From Rhodoflexus caldus (lineage in GTDB: Bacteria > Bacteroidota > Bacteroidia > Cytophagales > Thermoflexibacteraceae), in NCBI RefSeq assembly GCF_021206925.1, contig NZ_JAJPRF010000002.1, positions 1 to 64,000 on the forward strand: a stretch of DNA of 64,000 nt. The letters run 5' to 3'. The translations under genes and the position numbers were made by a program. Below the pieces are notes generated by a model. That model was not told the origin of the DNA, made no database searches, and worked only from the letters and a program-made list of their open reading frames with translations. Shown here one piece after another: positions 1 to 8,117 of the stretch; the first letter of the stretch is position 1, and every line of letters starts with the position of its first letter.

Positions 1-1
1 A

Positions 2-2531
2 TACTACGGTGCTGCCTGCGGGTGTAATAGTTGCCACAGGAGCAGGGCTGATATTGATAGTTACAGGCACACGGCTGCCGGCAGAGCAACCAGCACCGGC
101 AAGCGTCATGTCATATAGCCAGAAGTATTTATCTGCGCCCCAATCATTCCCTGTAATCTGCCCTACGGTACTCAGGTTGGCAGGATAGAAGCCCGCAGGA
201 ATTCCGCTGTCATCCAAGTAAACAAATACATGGCTTGGATACTCTATGGTAAGCTCATATGCACCGGGGGCAGGGAAAAGAATATTGACGGGAAAGAAGT
301 CGCCTGTAATAGGGACTTGACGTGCCTGCACAATAGAGGTGCTGACAATCTGACCGGTAGCCTGACTTCTAACGCGGAAAATGATAGAAGCCCCGACAAT
401 CGGGTTGCCAAAAGAAGTGCTGCCGGTATTGTCAAACATATACATTTTGGCAGAGGCAATCCTGAAAGGCGTGGTTACGTTAAAGAAGACCTTGCCAAAG
501 GCGCTGTAATAAGAAGCGGAAGTATTAATGCCGTTAATGCGCCCCGCACCCGTTGCACTGAAATCGTTCAGTCCTGCATAAACCGTGTTAGGATTCGGCA
601 AGGCACTTGCAACCGCCGATGTAATGGTGGTGTTATTGCCTACGGCGATGCGATTACCGCCCGTAGGCTGGTCGAACCAATGCACTACGTTTGCCGAGCC
701 GCCGCTTACAGTCGCCGTCAGAGTTACAGGGTCGCCGGGCGTACATGAAGCCGTAGCGGAAGCAGCCGTAAGAGCAGGGGCTGCGGGCGTTGTAATACTT
801 GTTGTCGTACTGTTATTGCTTGGTGCACCGTCGCCTGTCAGTGTTGTTTGGGCAACAATGTTATAGGCAGTTGCAGGCACAGCCGCAAAAGTTCCTACCA
901 GCAAAGTACGCACCGCACCCGGGTTGAGTGTGCCCGTGAGAGTTGCCGTAACGGGTGAGCCGCCATTAACGGTAAATTGCACGGGAACGTTGCTGACTGC
1001 ATTATCGCCAAAGTTGCGGATGCGCACCACTACGGGTATATTGCCCGAGCAAGGAATTTCCGAAGGCAAGATGATTTCTTCCACCCCTACGTCGTTTTGC
1101 GGACGGGTAAAGCGCACCAAATAATCTTCTGTTTCGCCTTTGGTATAGCTTCCCGTAGGTGTGATGTCGTTAACGTTGCTTGTTTCTACGCAGACAACGC
1201 GCAGGGTAGCAAGCCCGCCTTCCTGTACAACAGTCGGTACAACTACCGATGAAACATTGAGCGTGGCAACCCCCGTGCCGTTAACGGGTGCGGTAGATTG
1301 TGCAACCATTTCGCCCGTATCGTTAAAATCGCCGTCGCCGTTCCAGTCCACGTAAATGCGCACATGCTTGTTGGCATTTGCGCCGCAAGTGCCTAAGGTA
1401 ACACTGAAATTAACGGTTTGCCCTGCGCCCATTTGCGGCGGGGTAACGCTTGTTCTGAAATCGGTATAGCCTGTGCAACCTGTTGCACTGCTGTTGTCAA
1501 GCGTTCCGAATACGACGCGGTCTATGCGCGAATCGGCGGGATTGGTAGCACCCGAAGACGCAATCGGCGTACCGCCAATACCGCTGCCGATAATGGCATA
1601 CTCTTGTGAGCCGCCCGAAAGCGTGCCTTTGTGCGTAAGAGTAACGGTATAGCTGCGCCCGGGAATGGGATTGAAAACAACGACCTGCTCTACGTTATCG
1701 CGGTTGTTATCGGTTGTTTGCAATGCCGTTTGTGTAGCTACGCTCTTGTTGGCAGGGTTGAGCTGATAAGGCATTGTCCACGGATAATAGACTTGGCTAG
1801 TTACGTTGTCGGTAATGCGTAAGTCCAAATCGTTTATCAACCGCGAAGTCGGGTCGTCAAAATTGCTTAAATCAGGCTCACTAAGCGGCGTTGCGGCAGG
1901 GTCGTTCCAACAAACAGTAAACCGCAACGGTTCATTACCCGAAGCAACTACGTTCACGGAAAACGAACCGCCGTTGTTCAATACATTTTGCTGCAAAAGG
2001 TGTTGGGAACCCGATGCTGCCACATGCGACAAAATAGTGGCGGCTTTTGCGGTGTTCATTAAGCCCCAACCATAAGTATAATCAGGACCCGGTGCGGGAC
2101 CCGCTTCATCTGCCGTGTGGATGATTAACCCCCGCAGCGTAGCCGAACGGAAGGGAGTGCTTGGGAACAAGTTGCTCCAATGCTGTTGCAACAAACCCGC
2201 CGAACCCGATACGTTAGGTCCGGACATAGAAGTGCCTGTTTTGGTAGCATACGAAGTGTTTGTATCACCGGTAGGCGAAAAAATGAATGTACCCGCCCCC
2301 GTAATATCCGGTTTAATGCGCCCGTCATCGGTCGGTCCGCGCGAACTGCTTGGGTTGATTACAACACTGGAAGGACCTGCATAAAAATCAACGATTTGTG
2401 CATTGGCTACCACCAAAATGTTTTTGGAATTGGAAGAGGTAGTCAATACGTTATACCCGTCGCCAAAAGCAGGATTGCTTCCCGTTACAGCGCCGTCATT
2501 CCCTGCCGACTTGACTATCAAGTGGTTAGGG
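2..2531 (-). pseudogene. S8 peptidase, C-terminal part in the shifted frame (runs off the left edge)
   Basis: Reading the minus strand in the frame ending at base 2, I find no stop from about 2531 to the window edge. The protein continues the split peptidase exactly: NHLIVKSAGNDG supplies the oxyanion-hole Asn and GTSMSGPNVSG (near 2237-2215) the catalytic Ser. After the protease come a P/jelly-roll-like region, a GEVED-type domain (starts CTGYTDF near 1485; contains the DWNGDGDF motif), a CARDB-like segment (about 1110-840) and an Ig-like segment (about 770-600). This is the usual layout of multi-domain T9SS cargo; the sorting domain would lie beyond base 1. The frame is restored by one extra base in the GGG run at 2529-2531 (CCC on the coding strand), giving NNAPNHLIVKSAGND. 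It could be a sequencing error in a homopolymer or a real lesion. Confidence 0.8.
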
Positions 2532-3321
2532 CATTATTGGCAACTTCATCCCACCACCGAGCAAAAATATCATAATAACCGCCCCATTCTTTCGGTACGT
2601 GTGTGATAATATAAGCACCGTAAGAGTGTTGAGAAATGCGCATGCCGTTGGCAGAAGCGGTAGCCATTTCAGCTACATGATTCGTAACATCGTAAGAATG
2701 AATTTGTGCCGCACTTGCCATCCCTTTGGCTTCGGGGACAATGCCTGTGGCAGCCAGCGTACCGGCTACGTGCGTAGCATGGTTTGAACCTCTGCCGACA
2801 GGTGAAAGCGTGGCGCCGTCCATAATTGTAACCCGCCCGTTAAGTTCCTGATGAGTAGGCAAAACAGCTGCTACCTGATGCCCCTCGGGTGTATTGTCAA
2901 ATGCTTCCCAAACACCGAAAGTGATACCTTCGCCGTTCAGATTCAGCCCCAAACTGCCGCCTGTCCATAGGCGATTGGCGCGGGTAGTTCGTGCTGCACC
3001 TACGTTAGAATTAGGCGATACCATCAGCGGACTTCCGTCGGGCAACAGGTCGATAATGTTGTACAATTTGCCGTCCGTGTAGTGTTTGCCGTACTTGTCT
3101 TTCCATTCGGGAATTTTGACCAGTTCGTCCAATCGCTTTTTCAGCGCTTCGATGCGTGCCAGTTCGCGTTTTTGAATTTCTTCCAACGCGGCTTTGTTCG
3201 TGCCTTCGGGCAGGCGTTGCCCGGGGATGTCTAACCCCGACCTGTCCTTAACTTGTGCGTGAAGCGAGGTGGTTATGCCCGTTAAAAGGATAACCAGCCA
3301 CAGTAGTAGCTTTTGTTTCAT
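2518..3321 (-). CDS. Secreted S8 (subtilisin-like) peptidase, N-terminal part cut by a frameshift
   Basis: Opening third of a secreted serine peptidase of the subtilase type that Bacteroidota export through the type IX system. ATG at 3321 begins a clear signal peptide (residues 1-23, ending LHAQ). A charged helical stretch (about 45-75) follows, then the first part of the S8 domain. GEGITFGVWEAF (130-141) sits where the catalytic Asp is expected, and HATHVAGT (181-188) holds the catalytic His. The frame ends at TGA (2520-2518) after residue 267, before the oxyanion Asn and catalytic Ser. Both occur one frame over in the next entry, so this ORF alone cannot be an active protease. The neighbour upstream is an IS remnant on the other strand. 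A weak -7-like box (TATACTTG, 3369-3362 on the minus strand) could be its promoter. Confidence 0.85.
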   Translation of the reverse strand: MKQKLLLWLVILLTGITTSLHAQVKDRSGLDIPGQRLPEGTNKAALEEIQKRELARIEALKKRLDELVKIPEWKDKYGKHYTDGKLYNIIDLLPDGSPLMVSPNSNVGAARTTRANRLWTGGSLGLNLNGEGITFGVWEAFDNTPEGHQVAAVLPTHQELNGRVTIMDGATLSPVGRGSNHATHVAGTLAATGIVPEAKGMASAAQIHSYDVTNHVAEMATASANGMRISQHSYGAYIITHVPKEWGGYYDIFARWWDEVANNALTT

Positions 3322-3567
3322 ACTTGTATGCCTTTAATACTGTCAGCATAGCTGATAGGCACAAGTATAGTTTATTGCAACAAGCTAAAAACTTTTTCAT
3401 TTTGCTAAATGATGGCGCAAACTTTTTAAATGATTAAAACTTAAAATGCGTTTTCCTGCTTTTGACACTTTTCTTACTGAATTTTTGTAACTATCTGATA
3501 GTCATTTAGTTATGAATTTATTTTCTTGGTGTTGGGTGTCCAAGGTGTTTTTTGGTAAATTTAGCCC

Positions 3568-3744
3568 ATGTTTGTTAGGAAAAAGAAGAACAAAAGCGGT
3601 GTCATCAGCGTACAGGTGATTGACAAAAGCAGCGGGCGGTATAAGGTCATTCAGACCATCGGTAGTAGCGCCAACGCTCAGGAGGTGGAGCGATTAGTGG
3701 AAAGAGTTACTTATCCAGTTTTAAATCTTGTGGTGTTCGGGTAA
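3568..3744 (+). pseudogene. Remnant of an IS1634-family (IS4 superfamily) transposase, N-terminus only
   Basis: A 58-residue frame from ATG 3568 to TAA 3742-3744. Its first 46 or so residues (MFVRKKKNKSGVISVQVIDK, then SSGRYKVIQTIGSS and QEVERLVE) look like the conserved start of IS1634-type transposases. Those proteins are normally about 500-600 residues, so over 90 percent is missing. After ERLVERV the sequence no longer resembles the family, which marks the truncation near 3705. I see no matching second end or target duplication. The 250 bases upstream (3322-3567) are AT-rich and hold nothing else I recognise. This is the only mobile-element trace in the window, and it lies directly upstream of the frameshifted peptidase. 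Confidence 0.6.
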
Positions 3745-3781
3745 TGACAACAGGAGCCATTCACACACAGGACATACACCA

Positions 3782-3812
3782 AAAAAAGCCATCCTGCGGG
3801 GTGGCTTTTTTG
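3782..3812. terminator. Bidirectional hairpin terminator
   Basis: AAAAAAGCCA (3782-3791) pairs with TGGCTTTTTT (3802-3811) around a 10-base loop. It has a T-run on both strands and lies 19 bases past the stop of the minus-strand outer-membrane gene ending at 3831. Confidence 0.75.
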
Positions 3813-3830
3813 ATGATGTTCAATCGGTTT

Positions 3831-4433
3831 TTACTGTTTGATACGCTGTCCGAAGAAGCCAAATTTAAACGACACGGAAGCCGTCGGGCTGCTGAAATCA
3901 GCGTTGTTATACCCATCTACGGCAACCCCGTTCACCATGCGATAACCACCCGCAACAGCAATTTTCATAAAGCCTGTGATATTTATTTCTGCTCCTACTT
4001 CGGGCGTTACAACGTAAACATTATCGGAGCCGAAATTTTGGCGGGCATTAAAGTCGTTGTCATACAAAGAAACATTACCCCAACCCATTTTAGCACTGGC
4101 AGTAATGTGGAGTAATTTGTGAGGATTAAAGTTGTAGCCCAACCAGAAGCCGCCGTGACCAAGTCCTATTTTTTGGTCGGGATTTTTGGCTTTTACGCTG
4201 TTGGAACGCCCCAGCCCGTACCCCCCGAAAAAGAATTTCTGGTTCAGTAGCACGGCACCGCCGCCGCCCGTAGAAACGGTAAATTGGTTGTTAATGCTGC
4301 TAAATTCAACAATAGGCGCACCAAATCCTGATACTTTGACATGCTTGCCGAGTAAGGTTTCCGGTTCATCTTGTGCAAAGGCTGCGGCAGATAGAAATAA
4401 GGCACCAATAAGTGCGGTCAGTTTAAGTTTCAT
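3831..4433 (-). CDS. Small outer-membrane beta-barrel protein
   Basis: A 200-residue exported protein. I choose ATG 4433 (MKLKLTALIGALFLSAAAFA, cut before QDEPE) because it starts a textbook signal peptide; the 46 codons in frame upstream do not look like protein. The mature part alternates polar and hydrophobic residues, is rich in Gly and aromatics (GGFWLGYNFNP, ASAKMGWGNVSLY, VGAEINITGFMKIAVAGGYR) and ends in an aromatic strand (SVSFKFGFFGQRIKQ). That is typical of a small 8- to 10-stranded barrel of the OmpW/OmpX or porin-family type in Bacteroidota. No ligand can be deduced. It is a single gene with a terminator downstream; the ZIP transporter upstream is on the same strand, 150 bases away. 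Confidence 0.7.
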   Translation of the reverse strand: MKLKLTALIGALFLSAAAFAQDEPETLLGKHVKVSGFGAPIVEFSSINNQFTVSTGGGGAVLLNQKFFFGGYGLGRSNSVKAKNPDQKIGLGHGGFWLGYNFNPHKLLHITASAKMGWGNVSLYDNDFNARQNFGSDNVYVVTPEVGAEINITGFMKIAVAGGYRMVNGVAVDGYNNADFSSPTASVSFKFGFFGQRIKQ

Positions 4434-4583
4434 ACTGTAAATGTTCAAGTTTGCCTTTGGTTTGCCAAAGCAATGCCGCTTATTGCAAGTGATTGATTTT
4501 AAAACGATTGCAGTATTGGTACAAGGAGGCAGGTGTCCTGAAAAAGCACAGGTTCGTTCACCGACGGACATTTTTTGGCAAAC

Positions 4584-5405
4584 TCAGCCCAGTGCTACAT
4601 CGAGCGTCATCATCACAATAAAACCGGAGATAAAACCCAACGTTGCGATGTCGGTATTTTTATCCAATTGTGTTTCGGGAATTACCTCTTCCACAACTAC
4701 GAAAATCATGGCACCGGCGGCAAAGGAGAGCGCATAGGGGAGGATGGGAGTAAAAAATGCTACGGCAAATGCACCCAGCACGCCTGCCACAGGCTCTACA
4801 AGTGCCGAAGATTGTCCGTAAAGGAAACTTTTAGTGCGGCTCATGCCCATGCGCCGCAGCGGCATAGCCACCGCTATCCCTTCGGGAAAATTTTGCAAAC
4901 CAATACCGATGGCAAGTGTAACCGCCCCTGAAACACTTGCCTCAGGAATGCCTGCTGCTACCCCGCCGAAAAGTACCCCAACTGCCAGCCCTTCGGGAAT
5001 ATTATGCAGCGTGATGGCCAATACGAGCAGGGTCGTGCGCTGCCACGGTGATTTGATGCCTTCCGTTTCTTTAAAGTTGATGTGCAAATGGGGCAGCAGT
5101 TTGTCCAGCATAAACAAAAACAGCGCACCCGAAATGAAACCAATGGTAGCAGGCATGACTTTCAGTAGTTTGCTGGTGCCTTCGCTCATGGCTATGGCAG
5201 GTGCAAGCAAACTCCAAAAACTGGCAGCAATCATCACTCCACCCGTAAAGCCCAACATCCCGTCCAGTACGGTGCGGTTCATTCTGCGAAAGAAAAATAC
5301 CAACGAAGCCCCCGCAGCCGTTACCAGCCAAGTAAAACATGTAGCCAAAAAAGCAGCCGTTACGGGAGGCAGTTGCGCAAGGAAAGCGACAATATCGTCA
5401 ATCAT
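4584..5405 (-). CDS. ZIP-family divalent metal transporter
   Basis: Inner-membrane carrier of the ZIP family (GufA/ZupT-like branch) that imports Zn(2+) or related divalent metals. About eight hydrophobic segments are visible. The two signature metal-site helices are present: HNIPEGLAVG in TM4 and QNFPEGIAVA in TM5, where the first His is replaced by Gln as in many GufA-type proteins. VVVEEVIPE falls in a later helix and also fits the family. Length is about 273 residues from the first ATG at 5405. A longer frame would need a TTG at 5459, but an exact -7 box (TACATTTG, 5433-5426) lies between the two, so the ATG is the better start. It is divergent from the SPFH gene. Confidence 0.85.
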   Translation of the reverse strand: MIDDIVAFLAQLPPVTAAFLATCFTWLVTAAGASLVFFFRRMNRTVLDGMLGFTGGVMIAASFWSLLAPAIAMSEGTSKLLKVMPATIGFISGALFLFMLDKLLPHLHINFKETEGIKSPWQRTTLLVLAITLHNIPEGLAVGVLFGGVAAGIPEASVSGAVTLAIGIGLQNFPEGIAVAMPLRRMGMSRTKSFLYGQSSALVEPVAGVLGAFAVAFFTPILPYALSFAAGAMIFVVVEEVIPETQLDKNTDIATLGFISGFIVMMTLDVALG

Positions 5406-5425
5406 GTTCTGTAACCGATTGCCTG

Positions 5426-5433
5426 CAAATGTA
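5426..5433 (-). promoter_or_regulatory. Putative -7 box for the ZIP transporter
   Basis: The minus strand reads TACATTTG, an exact match to the Bacteroidota TAnnTTTG element, ending 20 bases before the ATG at 5405. A TTG at 5459-5457 would give a spacing of 23, which is on the long side. Confidence 0.45.
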
Positions 5434-5546
5434 ACAAACCCTGACGCATTTACGGACAATATGTGCAGTCTTTGGCAGTAAATTACCTGATAGTCTGCTT
5501 TTTCTCCGAAAAGTTGCTATATTGCCAACAAACAAACACGACTGAA

Positions 5547-6650
5547 ATGGGTATTTTCAATTTCCTCAGCAAGCAGTTTATTGATATCATAGAGTGGCTG
5601 GACGATAGCCGCGACACGCTCGTTTGGCGGTTTGACCATGCCAATAACGAAATTAAATACGGTGCAAAGCTGATTGTGCGCGAATCGCAGGCAGCTTTGT
5701 TTATTAATGAGGGACAGCTTGCCGATGTGTATGGCCCCGGAACGCATACACTCATCACACAAAATATGCCCATCCTGAGCACATTGAAAGGTTGGAAATA
5801 CGGTTTTGAAAGTCCTTTCAAAGCCGAGGTATATTTCGTGAATACAAAAGTTTTTACCAACTGGAAGTGGGGGACAAAAAATCCCATTACGATGCGCGAC
5901 CCCGAAATTGGGCCTGTGCGTCTGCGCGCTTTTGGCACCTATTCCATTCGGGTGAGCGACCCCGCCAAGTTTGTCAAGGAATTGGTAGGTACTAACGGTC
6001 AGTTTCGTGCCGAAGACGTTGCCGACAACCTCCGCAATATGATTGTTACGCGCTTTACCGATATTATCGGCGAAGCAAAAATTCCTGTGTTGGATATGGC
6101 GGGCAACGTTAATGAGTTTTCCAACTACATCAAAGAAAAAATCGCCCACGACTTTGATACTTACGGCGTGGAGGTGGTTAAGGTGTTGGTTGAAAATATC
6201 TCCCTGCCGCCGGAAGTAGAGGCTATGCTGGACAAACGCAGCAGTATGGGAATTTTGGGCAACTTAGACCAGTACACGAAGTTTCAGGCAGCTAATGCCA
6301 TTGAAAAGGCGGCCGATAACCCTGCGGGAGGTATGGGTGCAGGTATGGGCGTTGGTATGGGCTTTGGCTTAGGCAATCAAATGATGAATAATATTGTCGG
6401 CAACACGGCTGCTCCCAATCCGCCACCGGTACCCCCGACACCGCCCCCTGTGCAGTTTTTTGTGGCTGTAAACGGTCAGCAGCAAGGGCCTTTTGACATG
6501 AACCAACTCACGCAGATGGCAACCAATGGGCAGCTTACCCGAGAGTCGTTGGTTTGGATGCAAGGCATGAGCGGATGGACACAGGCCGGACAGGTGCAGG
6601 CGCTCAATAGCGTATTTGCTGCTATGCCGCCGCCTCTTCCGCCTATGTAA
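5547..6650 (+). CDS. SPFH-domain protein with C-terminal GYF_2 domain
   Basis: A 367-residue cytoplasmic protein. I start at ATG 5547 (MGIFNFLSKQFIDII) rather than the in-frame extension upstream. Residues 1-240 match the SPFH/band-7-like family of virion-core-like proteins (VWRFDHANNEIKYGAKLIVRESQ, GTHTLIT, FRAEDVADNLRNMIV). A Gly/Met-rich linker (GGMGAGMGVGMGFGLG) and a Pro-rich run (NPPPVPPTPPP) follow. Then comes a GYF_2 domain (about 295-345; FFVAVNGQQQGPFDMNQLTQ, SLVWMQGMSGWTQAGQ), a fold that usually binds proline-rich peptides. The tail is again PPPLPP. Family members are thought to assemble as oligomeric scaffolds; the substrate is unknown. It is a single gene closed by a strong terminator. 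Confidence 0.8.
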   Translation: MGIFNFLSKQFIDIIEWLDDSRDTLVWRFDHANNEIKYGAKLIVRESQAALFINEGQLADVYGPGTHTLITQNMPILSTLKGWKYGFESPFKAEVYFVNTKVFTNWKWGTKNPITMRDPEIGPVRLRAFGTYSIRVSDPAKFVKELVGTNGQFRAEDVADNLRNMIVTRFTDIIGEAKIPVLDMAGNVNEFSNYIKEKIAHDFDTYGVEVVKVLVENISLPPEVEAMLDKRSSMGILGNLDQYTKFQAANAIEKAADNPAGGMGAGMGVGMGFGLGNQMMNNIVGNTAAPNPPPVPPTPPPVQFFVAVNGQQQGPFDMNQLTQMATNGQLTRESLVWMQGMSGWTQAGQVQALNSVFAAMPPPLPPM

Positions 6651-6677
6651 AGGAGCTTTGAGAACATCGGACTACAC

Positions 6678-6719
6678 AAAAAATCTCGACAGATTTTAAT
6701 AAACTGTCGAGATTTTTTT
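6678..6719. terminator. Strong bidirectional terminator
   Basis: AAAAAATCTCGACAG (6678-6692) pairs with CTGTCGAGATTTTTT (6704-6718) around an 11-base AT loop. It lies between two convergent genes (SPFH protein and STAS-like protein) and can serve both. Confidence 0.9.
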
Positions 6720-6776
6720 GTGAAAATAGATTTAGTTTGTTGCACATTTTGGCAGCATTTTACCGAAGTATGCAAA

Positions 6777-7196
6777 TTAGGTAATCGTTTTTAACCATTC
6801 TTTGGCTTCTGCCACATTGTTAAAATATTTGACCTTTACTACTTTGGCATTATCTACGATAGACTCGATGGAAAGTCGGCCGAAAATATCCTCTGAAAGC
6901 ACAATGGCGTTATATCGGAGACCTGCCTCCACAGCCCGTTTTGCCCAATCGTTATTAGACCAGTCTTGGTCTTCTACCGATATTACCTCACTACTGCTCG
7001 TATCTCCCAACAGTTTTGATGTGCCGTATTTTTTTAGCAACTCAATAGCCTTATTAAGCAGTGCTCGATATACTTCACCCTCTGAGTAGCCTGTCAGTGT
7101 GATACATACACAATCGGCTTGTTCGTCATAAAACACATCGCCGCTGGCGTTGCTGAAACTGATATCCGGTACTTGGTTTTTGCCATCGGAGCGCAT
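6777..7196 (-). CDS. STAS/SpoIIAA-like small protein
   Basis: A 139-residue soluble protein without signal peptide, starting at ATG 7196. The pattern resembles the STAS/SpoIIAA-like fold seen in many small Bacteroidota proteins: strand (DCVCITLTGY), helix (EVYRALLNKAIELLKKYG), strand (KLLGDTSSSEVIS), Trp-rich connector (QDWSNNDWAKRAVEAG), strand (YNAIVLSEDIFGRLSIESI), short helix (FNNVAEAKEWLKT). The WL ending at an acidic helix is typical of that group. No catalytic residues are evident; a regulatory or binding role is likely but unproven. It is a monocistronic gene convergent with the SPFH gene and shares the terminator between them. The 101 bases upstream hold no exact -7 box. Confidence 0.55.
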   Translation of the reverse strand: MRSDGKNQVPDISFSNASGDVFYDEQADCVCITLTGYSEGEVYRALLNKAIELLKKYGTSKLLGDTSSSEVISVEDQDWSNNDWAKRAVEAGLRYNAIVLSEDIFGRLSIESIVDNAKVVKVKYFNNVAEAKEWLKTIT

Positions 7197-7297
7197 AAAA
7201 ATAGGAGTAGTGAAGGTAAAAAAAAAGTTGGTTTAGTAGGGGTTGAGTTTTCTATATAACGCAATATGCACCGAATAAATTTCATTCATGGCAAAAA

Positions 7298-8086
7298 TTA
7301 TTTTCCTTTTTGGAGCTGAGCAATTTCTTCCAGATTTTTAGGCGGTGCAAGCCATAGCGTAGCCTCATTTCGGATATGCGAGCGGATAGGTTCGGGAATT
7401 TTATCAAAACTGTCCACCCGATAACAAACTAACTGAATAATTCCTTTTTTACCCTGTCCGAAGAAAGGGGGCAAATCGCCGTAGCGCACCCAACTCAACT
7501 GATAGCGATGTTGCAACTTGGTTTTTTTGGGGAAGTAGTAAAAATCGTAGTTTTCATAGGCTTCATACTTGCCGCGGGGCGTGTCCCAATCCAAAAAAAC
7601 AGGCGAGGTAAATACGTAGCTGTCCCCTATTTGGCGGGCAAGAGTTTTATACCCCGGCCCCATTTTGGTAATCCGCTCGCCGCTGCCTTGTTCTACGTAA
7701 GTGGCCATTTTGTCCCCTTGCAATACGTAAGTAATCTTCTGATAAGGGTACTCGATATGCGTTACCTTTTGCCCGTTGTACTCTTTGAGTACCTGATTGG
7801 TTTGAGCATCGGTGTAAACGAAAATTTTGCGGTTTAGCTGAATCACACTGTCCTTGCTGACCGGAATCAGGTTGGCTGCGTCTATCCCTTCCATGCGACT
7901 AAGCAACTTACCATCGGGGTATGAATAGACCTCGCCGTAGCAATACCAATACACAGGCTTTTTGCCATCGCCAACGCGCATTTCAATAAACTTGTTAAAA
8001 ATGTCCTGATTAAATGTAATGTTTTGCGCAAATGTGCAGAGGCTTACCATCGCACTTGCAAAGAAAGAAAGGCTGATTTTTTTCAT
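7298..8086 (-). CDS. Secreted DUF1838-type protein
   Basis: A 262-residue protein with a signal peptide (MKKISLSFFASAMVSLCTFA, cut before QNITF). The order of motifs recalls the DUF1838 family: FIEMRVGDGKKPVYWYCYGEV, LLSRMEGIDAANLIPV, RKIFVYTDAQTNQVLKEYNG, VTHIEYP, then a C-terminal WVRYGDLPPF. In that family these correspond to Mxx...W..GevY, G.n, R.i.fY.D..TGevl..w and the N-P-Y-T-G-like turn. No enzymatic function has been established for DUF1838. It is the third gene of a minus operon, 31 bases after the flavin amine oxidase, which suggests a shared extracytoplasmic substrate or cofactor. Confidence in the family is moderate; confidence that the gene is real is high. Confidence 0.6.
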   Translation of the reverse strand: MKKISLSFFASAMVSLCTFAQNITFNQDIFNKFIEMRVGDGKKPVYWYCYGEVYSYPDGKLLSRMEGIDAANLIPVSKDSVIQLNRKIFVYTDAQTNQVLKEYNGQKVTHIEYPYQKITYVLQGDKMATYVEQGSGERITKMGPGYKTLARQIGDSYVFTSPVFLDWDTPRGKYEAYENYDFYYFPKKTKLQHRYQLSWVRYGDLPPFFGQGKKGIIQLVCYRVDSFDKIPEPIRSHIRNEATLWLAPPKNLEEIAQLQKGK

Positions 8087-8117
8087 TTTTTTTACGATTA
8101 ATATGATAATTATGGAT

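Noticed and set aside
230-2606. Several open frames of 60-170 codons on the plus strand
   Set aside because: They lie opposite the shifted-frame peptidase on the minus strand, which reads clearly as subtilase, GEVED and Ig-like domains. They have no motif of their own.
4434-4571. A 46-residue N-terminal extension of the small outer-membrane protein
   Set aside because: It is Cys/His-rich and unlike an export signal, while ATG 4433 starts a typical signal peptide.
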